Positions 12,245 to 24,139 of a stretch of 64,000 bases of DNA are shown here, piece by piece. The notes under the pieces were generated by a model. That model ran no database searches. It had not been told where the DNA came from and was given only the letters and a program-made list of their open reading frames with translations. The DNA lies in the NCBI RefSeq assembly GCF_034190915.1, contig NW_026947492.1:15320001-15384000 (forward strand), written 5' to 3'. The DNA comes from Cavia porcellus (taxonomy: Eukaryota > Chordata > Mammalia > Rodentia > Caviidae). The stretch's first letter is position 1, and each line of letters begins with the position of its first letter. The position numbers and the translations under genes were made by a program.

Positions 12245-13330
12245 TTTTAAAACTTTTTTTTGAAGCAATTGTAAGACCACAGGAAGTCACAAAAATAGTA
12301 CAAATAGTACTGAACCCTCTTCAGGGGTGCTGTATAACTGTAGGACAGTACCAGAGCCAAGGGGCTGACATTGGTGCATTGGTGTTGACTAGACGAGGTC
12401 TTATGCAGTTTCCCTTATGTTTAAAGTTGAACTTATTTATGTGTTTGTATGTGTATAGTTATTTATGTGTTTGTATATGTATGGTTCCATGCTATATAAT
12501 CATTTCTATAATTAAGATCCAGATATTAGCTGGATATGGTGGCACATACCTGTAATCCCAGCACTAGGGAGGCTGAGGCAGGAGGATTGTCATGAGTTCT
12601 AGACTGGCCTGGGCTATAAAGTGAGCTCAAGGCCAATCTGAACTGCATAGCAAGATCTCGTCTCAAAAAGACAAAAAAAAAAAAAAATCCAGAATATTTC
12701 TTTCATGACAAAAAAAATCCTCCTGCTATATCTCTACAGGAATGCCCATACCCACTCTGTCCCACCCCATCACAGCCATTAATCTTGTCTCCATCACTGT
12801 ATTTGCATCATTTCTAGGATATTCTATTAATGGTACCATATATCTTAGTGAGGTTGAATTTTTCAGTAAGCTTAATACATTTTGTGTTCCTTGTTATGGA
12901 TGTGTTAATAGTTCAATCCTTTTTATTGGTGAGTAATATTCCATTGTGAGACTATCCAGGAATCTGTCCAACCATCATTTGAAGAAGAATTTTGATTTTA
13001 CCAGTGTTCTACGTGAAGATGCTATGAACATTTGTGTGTCAGTTTTTGTATGAACATGAATTTTTTTTTATTTCTTTGGAATAAATGCCCGAGAGTGAAA
13101 GTGCTGGGTCATATGGTAACTGCATGATTATTTTCCTAAGAAACTACCCAAATGTTTCACAGAATGGTAGTAACATTTTACGTAACCACCAGCAAACTTT
13201 GAGAGATCTGCTTTCTTTACATCCTTGTCATTACCTAGTATGTTAGGGGTTCTTTACGGTGCATAGTGATGTAGCATTGTGTCTTTTCAGAAAGCAAAAC
13301 TTGAAGCAAATGTTTGCTATTATGTGTTAA
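12245..13330 (-). repeat. Old L1 remnant, minus strand
   Basis: Antisense L1 3'UTR and ORF2 end: GTCACAAAAATAGTACAAAT near 12287, GTAATATTCCATTGTGAGAC near 12933, and AGTGCTGGGTCATATGGTAA near 13101. Interrupted by the B1 at 12525-12690. Confidence 0.7.
12525..12690 (+). mobile_element. B1 SINE
   Basis: Full-length sense copy from AGCTGGATATGGTGGCACAT through CCTGTAATCCCAGCACTAGG, with the extra AAGGCCAATCTGAACTGCAT half and an A-tail. Confidence 0.92.
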
Positions 13331-13845
13331 GTTTCTAGTCCTCGGGAGGGAGAGTGAAGAAAGAGAACATAAGAAAGGGAGGAGGAGGACTGCAGTGAGG
13401 TGTCTTACTGAGTTCACACGAGGTGAGAGCAGGTACTGGGTTTCTCGGTCTCTCCTAAGCTAAAGAAAACTGCTTCTCAGGACAGCTTCTCTAGGGGAGG
13501 GAGAGAGAATTGATGCACTGTTGTCCTCTTCCTCTGGTCAGGGTTTGTCCTGAGGATTAACTTTTTCTGTGCTTCTATGTGACTCAAGCATAAGCACCCG
13601 ACTGGCCCAGGGGTACTTTGTTTTTGCCAACAGGGAATCTCCTGGACACAGCTAAGTGGTACTGACGTGGGTCTGAGAGAAGGCACTGTCCCCGAGGCGT
13701 GGGAGGTGGTCAGGCGAGCAGAGCTGGTTGTTACAGATGCAGACTGCAGTGAGCGAGACGGTGAAGCTACAGGGACAGTGAGGGGTGCAGAACAGGAATC
13801 TGAGGATGGCGGTAACACTACTGTGTACGTCCAGTGGAAATCTGG
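13331..13845. other. Intergenic, nothing recognised
   Basis: Includes a purine-rich stretch (13350-13390). Overlapping open frames on both strands carry no recognisable domain. Confidence 0.4.
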
Positions 13846-13847
13846 CT

Positions 13848-13935
13848 GGGGATTTGGCTCAGTGGCATAAGCACCTGCCTGGCAGGCAGAAGGCCATGAG
13901 TTCGATCTCTGGTTCCAAAAGAAAACAAGGACCAA
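13848..13935 (+). mobile_element. ID-type SINE
   Basis: GGCTGGGGATTTGGCTCAGT start, GAGTTCGATCTCTGG B-box region. Imperfect flanking duplication (C.GTGGAAATC / CAATGGAAATC). Confidence 0.88.
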
Positions 13936-13939
13936 TGGA

Positions 13940-14390
13940 AATCAGTACTTCACAGAGACAGGAGTATCCCCAGGTTTACTGCAACATCATACCCAGTAAC
14001 AGAGATATGAAACTGGCCTCCTGCCATTCAGCAGATGAATGGGGAAAGCAGATGAAGCTTTTATACACAGCAGAATATGACCCAGTTATGAAAAGATGAA
14101 CCCTGAAATTGCAGCCACATGGTTGGATCTAAAGGACTATTAGTTAAGCCAAAGAAGCTGGGCACAAAAGGACCGATATCACATGATTTCACTCAGACGT
14201 AGAATCTTACGATACTGATCTCGCAGAACTAGAAAGTACAGGAGTGGGCACAAAGGCTGGAAAAGGAAAGGGAGGAACCAGGTGAGGTTGGCTGATCAGT
14301 TACAGTCACTGTTGGAGGAGTAAGAGCTGGTGCTTTACTGCCCAGTAAGGAAATTATAGATGGAGACACTGCGCTGTGTGTGTTTCAAAA
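13940..14390 (+). repeat. Old L1 3' end, plus strand
   Basis: Reads as the end of L1 ORF2 and the 3'UTR: CAGCAGATGAATGGGGAAAG, GCAGAATATGACCCAGTTAT, CATGATTTCACTCAGACGTA. Confidence 0.72.
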
Positions 14391-14395
14391 TAATT

Positions 14396-14545
14396 AGCGG
14401 AAGCACGCATGGCAGAGCACACCTGTAATTCCAGCACTAGAAGGCTGAGGCAGGAGGATTGCCGTGAATTTGAGACCAACCTGGGCTACATAATTCAAGG
14501 CCAGCCTGAACTGCATGGTGAGGTTCTCTTTAAAAAAAAGAAAGA
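14396..14545 (+). mobile_element. B1 SINE
   Basis: GCACACCTGTAATTCCAGCA, then AGGCTGAGGCAGGAGGATTG and CAAGGCCAGCCTGAACTGCA. No gene or other element in 14546-15087. Confidence 0.9.
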
Positions 14546-15087
14546 AGAAAGTAGTTAGAAGAGAGTGTTTTGAATATGTTACCACAGAGAAATCTTTGAG
14601 GTGATATATATGCTAATTATCTGGCTTAATCATTATCCAATGTATGTGTATTTTGGAACACCATGTTTTACTCAGTAAATTTGTATGGTTATTATGTAGT
14701 CTGCTTCTTTGCTATCACCGTCACAAAATACAAAGATCAACCGCTTCCAAGGAGGAAGGATTGGGCATGTGGTTTTAGAGGTTTCAATCCGTGATCACTG
14801 GCCCAGTGGCAGGCAGCATATGGCAGAGCAAAGTGACCCATCTCACGGTGGCCAAGTGGCTAAAATAGCAGGAGACTTGGTCTCGCGTTACCTTCAACTC
14901 ACACCCTGTAATGTGCCACCTTTCTGCTGAGCCCCGCCTCCTACAGCAGGGGGTTGGCCACCACGATGAGACGCATGAGGGTTTGGGGGGACACTGGTCA
15001 TCTGCATCCAGACTGTAGCACAGGTCAATTCAAAACACAAAACACTAGACAGAAAGCAAATTTCTAAGGAGTCTAAAAATAGTTCAA

Positions 15088-15240
15088 TGAGGCTGGGCAT
15101 GGTGGTGCCCCCTGCAGTTCCAGCACTCAGAAGGCTGAGGCAGAATTGTCCTGAGTGCAAGTCCAGCCTGGGCTACATAGTGAGCTCAAGGCCAGCCTGA
15201 GTTACATAGCAAGATGCTGTTTCAAAAAAAAAAAAAAATC
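15088..15240 (+). mobile_element. B1 SINE
   Basis: GGCTGGGCATGGTGGTGCCC through CAAGGCCAGCCTGAGTTACA and an A-run. Confidence 0.92.
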
Positions 15241-15854
15241 AATAGTTGGGTAAGTTCTAATAATTTCAAAAAAGTCTTATGGTATTTGTATTTAGTCTTG
15301 AAATTCAGCCTGATTTTCTTGCACCATCTTTTTCCTTTTATACAATTTCCCGCCATCTGTTGTGTCGTGGGATGGGGTTTATCAGTCCTCCCTCTCCTTC
15401 AGAGAGGGCTGCTTCCCCAGGATATCCGTCCTCCTCCACATGTGAGTTCCTCTGAGTCACGCCAGGGGAGGATGGCTGCTTCCGGATTCTTTCCAGTCCT
15501 CGATGGCTTGGGAGTGTCTCTCCTCTAAATGGTTTTCCTGCTTTACGTTTGAAAAGTCAATCTAAGTCATTCTCTGAGGTTAAATATTCTGATTGCCGTG
15601 ATTCTTAAGGCAGAAGACCACACCAACTTTGTGCTATGCTAGGGTTCATAACCTGGATAAGCCTCAACAATCTTAAACCAGTAGGAGTTTATTAAAATGA
15701 TAGTTTATTTTTATCAAAGTAGTACATGCATATACAATATATTATTTCAAGGGCAACTAACACTGTTGCAGGCAGCTGAGTTAGTTAGAAATACTATAGG
15801 CATTGAGACAGGCTAGGTCCTCAAAGGAGCCAGTGCAGAAGTCTAGATACTTTG

Positions 15855-16815
15855 CAACTGTGGGGTGTTGTATCCCCAAAACGAGCCCCAAAATGGTGTT
15901 CAAAAAATGGGCAAGACATGTTTTTTAAAGAAATAGGAGTGCTTTTTATTTGCCCTGGCACCAGTGACACAGTGCAGTTGGAGTTTGCAAGGCTGTGTAA
16001 CTCGCTTAAAATTTTGAAAGACTTTTATAGAAAGGACAAGTACAAAGTAAATTAAGAAGACCTTTGTTTCCCTTTGCTTGAGGACAGAGAAGATTCCCAG
16101 GAATTTACAGTCTTTTATCAATTAATTTCAGCATTTAATTTTAAATAACATCTGTCCTTTTGCAGAAGGGAACAATGGTTAACATATCAATCAGGTCACC
16201 CAGGAAGATGGCGCATACAGAACAGTATGAGGTGCTACAGTTATTTTATAACAATGTGGCCGGTACCCCAGGGTGTCCGGTTGTAGAAAATAGCTGCCTT
16301 TGCAAAGGGAATTAACACATAATTTGGTCACATAACTTGGGCATTGGCAAACATAATATAGGATGATGAAGCTCTTTTTGCTAGTGTATGACAAGGGGGA
16401 GACAGACACCTCCCGCTATGGGCCAGGCCTCAAGACAGAGGATCAAACAAATGTACCCATATCCTAAGGACTGATATTCTAAATAGTTCCTGACAGAACT
16501 GTGGGGGACCTGCAGCGGCTGAAAAGATAAGAAGCATGAAATATAAATGACCTTTATTTTGAGAATGTGGCAAGAGACACCCCTGATCTGCTGGGGTGCG
16601 GCATCTCCCCCTGGGGTCGGCAATCTTTCCGTGGAACACGTGGAGTGAGGCATATAAGTAGCCTCGGTTTGGGGTGGAACCTAAGGGGGCATTAGGGATG
16701 CACAGGTAGCCCATTGGTCTTTGTTTGGTGCCATAGGTAAATTCCTAGGGGTGGGGGAGATAGGAGCTCCTTGGCTTTACCGGCTATAGTGTCCTGTCTG
16801 GGTCAAAACTCTTTC
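15855..16815. repeat. Possible long terminal repeat or unassigned interspersed repeat
   Basis: The left edge TGTGGGGTGTTGTATCCCCA looks like an LTR terminus read in reverse, and GCAAATAAAAAG on the minus strand near 15950 could be its poly(A) signal. A plus-strand CATATAAGTAG lies near 16651. I could not find the other terminus or a target duplication. The stretch 15241-15854 before it shows nothing recognised. Confidence 0.3.
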
Positions 16816-16887
16816 AGTTCCCTGTCACCCTGAGGAAGCCAGGAGTCACCATTCCAACCTCTGATGGAGAAGAGTCACTGCTTTCTG

Positions 16888-16945
16888 GTTGATTTTTTTT
16901 TTTTTTTTTTTTTTTGGTACCAGGGATTGAACTCACAACTGTTGT
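16888..16945 (-). repeat. Truncated ID-type SINE
   Basis: A long T-run followed by GGTACCAGGGATTGAACTCA and then unrelated sequence; only the 3' part of the ID remains. Confidence 0.75.
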
Positions 16946-17204
16946 TTCTAAAATTTGTTCTTCAATTTAGAGAACATAACTTGCACTGGACATAGTAGGT
17001 TGGAAATTTCATTACCCTATATTAATACTACAAGATTTATAATAACAAAAGCTCTCTTTTGATTTGTAACTCTCCAGGCCTGGGTTCTCCCCATCAGGGA
17101 CAACCACTTCAATCTCTTTTAGCTGCTTAGGTTGGTGTTTTTCTCTGTATTTCAGAACAGTATGTTTGTTCTGCTATATATTTGTTTTATATGTTTCAAT
17201 TATA

Positions 17205-17265
17205 TATCCATGTATATATATGAACATATATCTATATCTATATATCTATACACACACACACAGTT
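17205..17265. repeat. TA/CA low-complexity tract
   Basis: Runs of TATATA and CTATAT followed by a short CA repeat. Confidence 0.85.
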
Positions 17266-17669
17266 ATACCTCAGTATAGAATTTCATTCATTTACAATTT
17301 GGAGGGCCGATGGCCACATCTGTGTTTGTGTGGGGAACACAGCTGTGATCATGTTTGTCACCCGATGTGGAGTCTGCAAATGGAAGCAAAATTTTGCTGC
17401 ACACTTTTAACAAAAGTGCAAACCGAATTGTTTGAGAATAGAGTGGTTGTGAACTGAAGCATTCTGTACATTATAGAACATAAAGGTTTACTCAGCACAC
17501 TCACACTCCAGTTTTGTCTTCTACCCCCAGCGGAGGGAGGTAACCCTAACCTTTAGGAACTGCTGGAGAACGCTCAGAGCGGTTCCTGCTTCTCTGGGCA
17601 CCCAGCTCCTATCAGACAAGCATCACTTTTTTGGGTTTGAACACAGAAACTAACCTAGGATTGTAGGTA

Positions 17670-17850
17670 AATGCTTGAATTCTGGAACCAACATTCTGTG
17701 TTCAAATCATGATTCTGCAATATATAATTAGTTACTCTCAGACCAATCAATGTATCCATGGCTTTCCTGGGGGACAGTAATAGTAGTTACATTACAAAAT
17801 TTTTGTGACAGTTAAATGAGTTAATACAGACAAGACATTCAGAACTATGC
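17670..17850 (+). repeat. MIR SINE remnant
   Basis: Sense MIR pattern: TGCTTGAATTCTGGAACCAA, GGGGGACAGTAATAGTAGTT, then GACAGTTAAATGAGTTAATA. Confidence 0.75.
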
Positions 17851-17934
17851 TGTAATAACCACCTGTATACTCGCTTATGATTTTGTTTTTGGTAGTACTG
17901 GGGTTAAATAAGATCTCACCACCGGCCCATATCA

Positions 17935-18070
17935 TTTTGCATTTTGTTTTAGTTTTTGAGGCAGGGTTTCTCTAAGGCACTAAGAAGCTCGGGCTGGGTT
18001 CAGATTTGTGATCCGTCTATTTTAGCCTCCAAGAGCACTTGGGTTACAGCATGGACCACCGTGTCTGCAT
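17935..18070 (-). repeat. Diverged B1-like SINE
   Basis: Antisense B1 features: TTTTTGAGGCAGGGTTTCTC, CTCGGGCTGGGTTCAGATTT, GGACCACCGTGTCTGCAT. Confidence 0.6.
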
Positions 18071-19277
18071 GGTTACATTATTAATATTCAAGACTTTTGC
18101 TCAGCCAAAAGAACATGATAATTATATGTCCTGTTTTGAACTGTTTCTCCTTTGTACTGAAGCTAATATTTGCCTTATTTTAAATTTGCTTACTTTTTAA
18201 AGACTATATCACCAAACCTTTCTGCTCTTCAAAAGAAGTACAGATTTCTCTCCCAATATTGTTTCCATCCTCTTCTTCCCTGGATAAATCACTCCCAGAG
18301 TCCTTTTCAAGTTTGGGTTGTTTTTTAAGTCTGTAATACTGAAGCTTTCCTTTGCAGATCTCCCTTGTTGAAAGTTTTCTATTTGTATTTTTTCTTGCTT
18401 TTACCTAAGGTTTCTAACGCTCTTCATGGTTAACATTTTTGGGCCAGATAATCCTTTGTGGTGGAATTATCTGCACTGCAGTATCTAGAAATGCCTTCAG
18501 CCTCAAACCACCAGACGCCTTTAGCACCACTGCCCCCAGGACTCCTTGTGACAACCCAAAATGACCCCAAATATTTCCTAACATCCCCAGAGAGCAAAAT
18601 TGACCCCTGGGTGAGAAGTTCGGCTTTAACGCCCCAATTCACTGGATCACATTTGATAACAGCTTCTTCAAGAGGGTTACAAAGAATGCAAATATTTTGA
18701 GACTGTGTATATCTGAAATCTTTATTCTAACTTTCCATTTGATTGCTAATTTAATTGTATAAGATTATAGATTGAAATAGTCCATATTGAATAATAGCTT
18801 TTCAAACTATTTCTTTACTATTTTCTTGTTTTCGGTGTTGGCACTGATGACACTTAGATTCATTGATTTTTAATTTTAGCAATTATTTAGCCACCAGTTT
18901 CCAAATAACATACAATTTGTAACCCAGTGGGTTAAAACAGCAACCATTTTATTATTTTCCATGACTCAGTGGGTTGACTGGGGCTCATTTTCCTCTTGTG
19001 TGGACTTTGCAGACTCTTGTGTCAGTCAGAGGGAAAGTCAGGGTGGACTAACTCTGCTTTGCTGGCTCTGGAGTCTTGCCCTGATGGCCAGAGACTGCGG
19101 AAAAGCAGGAGTTCCAGGTATTCCTAAGGCTCAGGTTGAAAACTGCCCCCAGTCACCTCTGCTCCATTCTACTGATGAAAGAAGTCACAGGACCCCTGCA
19201 GCTGCCAACCAGGAGGGCAATAGGGAAGGGTGTGGATGGTAGGTTTCTGGGAAACCACCACAGTTTTGTTTGTCAAA

Positions 19278-19310
<33 letters not shown>

Positions 19311-19984
19311 GCGTGCTGCTCTTATTTAGTGGGTTCAATAATCTCTCTTCTCTCTTTTTAATAATATGTCTTTTTGTGTCTTTATTTCTTTTGATGCTGA
19401 TTCTCTTGGCTTGGTTTTCTGTTGCTGGAGGGAGGCTTTCTGAAGCGCCTGGAGACCTGGAGTCCTCTACTTGGGGTGAAGCTCTCACAGGCTGGTTGGA
19501 ATAACCGATGTGCTCACCTCAGTCACTGCTTTCAGTCTCCGAGATGGGACTGAGTCCTTCATCTTATGGTGGAGACCCTAAATGCCATCTTGGGGGAGGT
19601 CTTCTTCTTATGGTTTTCCAGTTTCTCCCCAGAAAGGTCCTCCAGGCTTTGGCAGGGGACATTTTTGGCAATAACCATACCTGACCTCTCCCGGCCGAGG
19701 GGCTGGGTGCCCCGCTTGATCCAGGCTTCCATGGAATTCCCTCCCTCCCCACAACTTTTTGGTGCGGTGCCTATTTTCAGCTCTGCACTGTGCTGGTATC
19801 CAGTCTGAACTCAGACCTTCAGCTGGTTTTCAGAGAATAACCTGGTTCCTTCTATGAGAGAGAAGGACGCTCTCTGCTTCTCGTATTGGAGGAGAGGGCC
19901 CGAAGGACTATCTGCCTGTTGTTAACTCCAGCCTAATGCTTCCATTCTAATCCTCTCTCTCTTCTCATATTTTAACTTGGTGAC
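18071..19984. other. Intergenic, nothing recognised
   Basis: Contains a T-run at about 19280-19306 and short open frames without domains. No exon or family repeat was recognised. Confidence 0.4.
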
Positions 19985-20537
19985 TACGGTTTATTTATTG
20001 TTTTCAATTTTTATTTTTTATTTATACACATTTGCAGTACAAAATGATCGCATTCCTCATGGACAGCTGCTGTGTGTACATAAACAGCGTCAGTCTTTTT
20101 TAGCCCTTTCCCCTCCCTCTAGCTCTTGCTCCCTGGGTCATTTCCAAAAAATCTGTCTCCCTGTTTCCTATCACTTACCTGTTATTTAGCTTTTAATTAT
20201 ATTTCAGGTTTCTTACTTAGGAGAAACTATGTGATATTTATGTGTGTCCAATTTATCTCCCTTAACATTGTGCTCTCCAGATACACCCACTTTCCTATGA
20301 ATGACTCCAGTGTATCTTGTCAGGGCAGAGTGGTACTCCATCGTGCATAAATGTCACATTTCCTTTATCCATTCATCTGCTGATGGACACACGGCCTGCT
20401 ACAAAGTTTTAGCTGTTATGAATTGTGCTGCTATAACATGGATATGCATGTGAAACTGTAATATGATGTCTTTAATTCTGTCAGAATTCTAGAAGAGAAG
20501 TAGCTGGATCAAATGGAATTTCTATTTTTAATTTTTT

Positions 20538-21105
20538 TATTATGTAATATTTTAAATTTTTAACATCTAGAGTTCATAATGTAAGGGCCAGCGCTCTCTC
20601 CCAGACTCAATTTTAGAAATTCTCAGTTGACTGATGAGGCCAGTAGGGATACTTCTTCTTATCTAATTTGGTTCCTGGGAAGGCTTCATTCAAATCCTCC
20701 ATGGACATCTGATCAAACGGAATTACGCTGTTCATTTTCTCCAGCTGTCTCTCATGCTCTCTGATCCAGGCCTTTGAGAGACACACAAACTCACCACATT
20801 TTTCACACCTTCCTTGTTCCTCAGCACCTACCAGGGCAGTATGTTTATCCTCTGGCACAGGAACTTTGAGGGTGTTAAACTTTTTTTCAAAGTCATCCCT
20901 CATGCCTGGGCTACATTGGCCTTGAAGTAAGCCCGATCGATCACTGGTGGTTTCTCAGATGGAGCAGCCAACCTTCAGAGAGTTAGTTACAGCATTTTGG
21001 CTTCCAGGTATGATCTCCCCAAAAGCTACCCACTCAATGGCTTTTAGAATGTGTGTCCAGCCATCCTGGGATCCTTCACCCACCCAGTGAAGTTCAGTCC
21101 CTGCT
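20538..21105 (-). pseudogene. ATP5PD: Processed pseudogene of ATP5PD (mitochondrial ATP synthase subunit d)
   Basis: On the minus strand from the former ATG at 21064 to the stop at 20613, the translation matches subunit d of the F1Fo ATP synthase peripheral stalk. The C-terminal third is well preserved, with FEKKFNTLKVPVPEDKHTA and DLNEAFPGTKLDKKKYPYW. The copy is intronless and broken: a frameshift shortly after MAGHTF, a deletion in the SLKSWNETL region, and a frameshift before DDFEKKF. A 15-bp target-site duplication (20523-20537 and 21106-21120) and T-rich DNA after the left copy mark L1-mediated retroposition. It is nested in a minus-strand L1 and is not expected to make protein. Confidence 0.92.
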
Positions 21106-21171
21106 TATTTTTAATTTTTTAAAGAATCTCCATACTGATTTCTAGAGTGGCTATAAGTTTATAATCCTACC

Positions 21172-21599
21172 TGTCGGGGTCGCTCCCGGCCGGCAGGAAA
21201 GACACACGACAAAGTCTGGCGGTGTGCAACCTTGTCTTTATTTGACTCCGCGTGGGCCCCGCGAGGCCTCCTCTCTGCCACCAGTCCTTTCTCGCCGGTG
21301 GACTTTCTCTATCTCTCTCGTGCTTCCTCTCGTGGCGGGAGAGGCATTCACTTTTATAGGGCAACAGTAGCCAATCAGTTCAAAGCGCGCGATGCGGGCT
21401 GACTGGCTAACATCAGCTGTTGCTAGGCAGACTATCTTACAGAGCGGGTTGTTTAAGTCGCCAGGGCAATCAGGGGGCAGGAAGCAGGCGCCAACTTGGC
21501 TCACTCGATGGGAGGGGCAATCTAGCTCAGGCTCCGCTCCCACCCACAGGCCCTACGTCCGCCAAGTAAGGCGACCGGTGTCGGCCACAGCTCCCAACA
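21172..21599 (-). mobile_element. Solo LTR, class II endogenous retrovirus, IAP-like
   Basis: The minus strand begins TGTTGGGAGC and ends CGACCCCGACA, with a perfect 6-bp target duplication CCTACC at 21166-21171 and 21600-21605. Removing it restores a continuous L1 sequence. It is 428 bp, GC- and CpG-rich, with TATAAAAG at 21358-21351 and an AATAAAG poly(A) signal at 21242-21235, so a U3-R-U5 layout is visible. The 6-bp duplication and termini fit the ERVK/IAP group. No internal viral genes remain; it is the product of LTR-LTR recombination. Confidence 0.88.
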
Positions 21600-22365
21600 C
21601 CTACCAACAATGCAGAAGGATTCCTTTTCTCCCTCAGCCTTTCCAGCTTTGATATTATTTGATTTCTTGATTATTTGATCGTCATCCTTTCTGGAGTGAA
21701 GTGGAATCTCAGTGTTGTTTTAATTTGCATTTCTGTAATGGCCAGTAATGGTGAACATTTTTTCATATATTTATTGACCATCTGAACTTCTTTAAGAAGT
21801 GTGCATTCATTTCTGTTGCCCATTTTTTGATGGCGATTTTTATTGAGGGGTCTGATTTCTTTGAATTCTTTTATACATTCTAGATATTAGTGCTCCGTCT
21901 GAGGAATACCTAGCAAAATTGTTACCCACTCTGTAGGTAGTCTCTTTACTCCAGTGATTGCTTTCTTTACTGTTTAGGTTTTTAATTTGATATGATCCCC
22001 TTTGTCGATTCTCTTTTTTTCCATTTGTTGATTCTTGATGTTATCTCTTGTGCTGTTTGGGCGTTATTCAAAAAGTCCTTCCTAATGCTGATGCCGTCAA
22101 GATTTTTACTAATTTTAATTTCCAGTGGAGAAAGTGTTTCTGTTTCAATATTTAGATCTTTGATCTATTTTGATTGTAATTTAGGACACAGTCGGGAATA
22201 TGAGTTACATTTGATCTTCTGCATGTGGATAGGCAGGTTCCCAGTAGTGTCTCCAATTTCTGAGTCTTTTCCATAGTCTTAGACACAGGTCAGATCGACA
22301 TTCATTGGCATCCTGTCTTGAAAAGTGCTGAGGTTTTAGTTTTTCTAGCTCCATGAAGTCACTTT

Positions 22366-22478
22366 TTTTTTTTTTTTTTTTTTGTCTTTTTCCTTTTTAT
22401 CGGTACCGGGGATCGAACTCACGACTGCCTGCCTGCAAGGCAGGCGCTTATGCCACTGAGCTAAATCCCCAGCCCCAT
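22366..22478 (-). mobile_element. ID-type SINE with target duplication
   Basis: Minus-strand tRNA-Ala-derived ID with its poly(A) seen as a T-run on the plus strand. The 13-bp TSD ATGAAGTCACTTT is at 22353-22365 and 22479-22491. The A-box and B-box promoter motifs are intact. Confidence 0.92.
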
Positions 22479-22491
22479 ATGAAGTCACTTT

Positions 22492-24135
22492 CTGTTCCTC
22501 TACTTGCATTTCATCTTCCAATAATGTGTCATTATCTCTTATCTGTTGTTATTTCTTCTCTGTTCTGTTTGTCCTTTTGGGTTTCTAATATTTACTCTCC
22601 TTTTAGGTAGAACTGGGGAAGGCATGTGGATAAGCTCATGTTTAATTCACCAAGTATAGTTCAACAACCTTTTCCTTTGCTAAAGCCCTCAAATCAGTTT
22701 TATAACTCTCCTATGTTCAAATCAAATAACTCATCACTTTATTTAACCTCAGTCTGGTTTATTGTAATGCAGGCCCCATAGTTCTTAATTATGACCATAC
22801 AAAACATCATCTATGGGTAGAGACCCCCAGTAATTTTAACTGGAATCTCTGAGTTGAACATGTATAGCAAATATTAGGTGCTTCTGCAGTATTGTAAGAT
22901 TTGAGAACCAAGAGCACAGGGTGGTGCTGGGATGTCTGAGTACATTTATGCTGCTCTAATAGAATATCCGAGAGAGGGTCATTTGTATAGAGTACATAGG
23001 TGAGTTTCACCATTCGGGAGGCTGGGAAGTTGCAAATCAGGGTGCTCATGGTTTGGTTGTCTGGTGAGGGCTTCTTGTCTCTTTCTTGAAGCTGCATCCT
23101 CTGGAGGGGAGGAGGTCTGTGTCCTCACACGGTGACAGATGGAAGAGCAAGCCAGCCAGACCCCCATGGAGTCTTTCACCAGGGCTCCAGTCTCATTTAT
23201 AAGTCTTTAAACTAACTTTTAAAATACATTACTCTGTAGCATCAGCCCCATTGTTGTTTGTTGCTCTGTTTGATGTCAGTGAGCGCTAAGGGACTTTAGC
23301 AGTGCCATTACCTGCCCCACCAATCAGAATCCCACCTGGCTACTAATTACCTCCTTCCTCAAACACCTACAGCAGCAGCAGCAGCAGCAGCAGGACAATC
23401 TGAGAGGTTACCTGCTGGCCACATGACAGCTCTCTCCAACAGTTCATGAGTGAAGGAACACAGACCATCATCAAAAAATACTTTTCTAGTTTCTTTGAAA
23501 ACTTTGAAAGGGGACCTGAGTTTGGTTTTGATTTTTTTTTTTTTTTAAGCAGGAGAACCAAGAAAATAGGACTTTGGCTTTCTAGCCTAGATGGGCAGCA
23601 TGGAGCCTGTGTTCTACCCTCATCTTTTACCCAAGACTCAGTTGTTTGGGAGCTGAGCTTCCCGAAAGTCAACCTGCAGGCTGCTGTGACCATGTGCCAC
23701 TTCCTGGTGCACGCTGTTCTCTTTGTTAATGAACTTTTTATGTTGCAGCACCGGAGCAGACCAGCATTAAATATTTCACAGGCCACAAATGGGTTTTATT
23801 GGTTTGCCTTTTCCTGAGCAGCAGCTGGAGAATGATTCACAAAGAAGCAATTTTCTTGACCCTTCTCTAACAAGCAAATCACTTATTGGTCCAGGTTACT
23901 GTTTACAGATCCTGGTTGAATGCTTTTAGGTTTAAGTAGCTCATTCTGTTTTGCACTGCTCCCATACCACATGTTCCTTCTTGAAATTGGGTTTCAACCT
24001 TATACCATCCTCCAAACTGGGAAATGATATGCAAGCCAGGTCTGTGCCTACATTGCATAAAGACCTTTCAGAGGTCAGGTTTAAAATACTTCTAGGTAAC
24101 TGATGCATTCAATAATATTCCAGCAGTGACGTTGT
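22492..24135. other. Intergenic with a (CAG)8 microsatellite
   Basis: A pure (CAG)8 is at 23370-23393. The rest is single-copy-looking DNA. A minus frame at 23367-23786 reads through the repeat as Leu residues and has no known domain. Confidence 0.5.
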
Positions 24136-24139
24136 GCTA

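Larger units (their letters stand above)
19985..22352 (-). mobile_element. LINE-1 3' portion (ORF2 end and 3'UTR), minus strand, interrupted
   Basis: The minus strand contains the end of L1 ORF2. The stretch 21660-22340 is the antisense of the region around residues 'dkgdhikLKT', and 20280-20520 corresponds to the 'gdgHTADE' stretch next to the 3'UTR. Frames are broken. It is split by the ATP5PD retrocopy (20538-21105) and the IAP-like LTR (21172-21599). Segment 19985-20280 is the 3'UTR. It is 5' truncated near 22.35 kb. Confidence 0.8.

Noticed and set aside
13477..13935. 152-codon minus-strand frame
   Set aside because: It ends in an ID SINE. The Ser/Thr/Pro richness is compositional, with no known family or flanking splice sites.
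23370..23393. (CAG)8 as a coding polyglutamine tract
   Set aside because: No frame in the glutamine phase extends usefully on either side; it behaves as a simple microsatellite.
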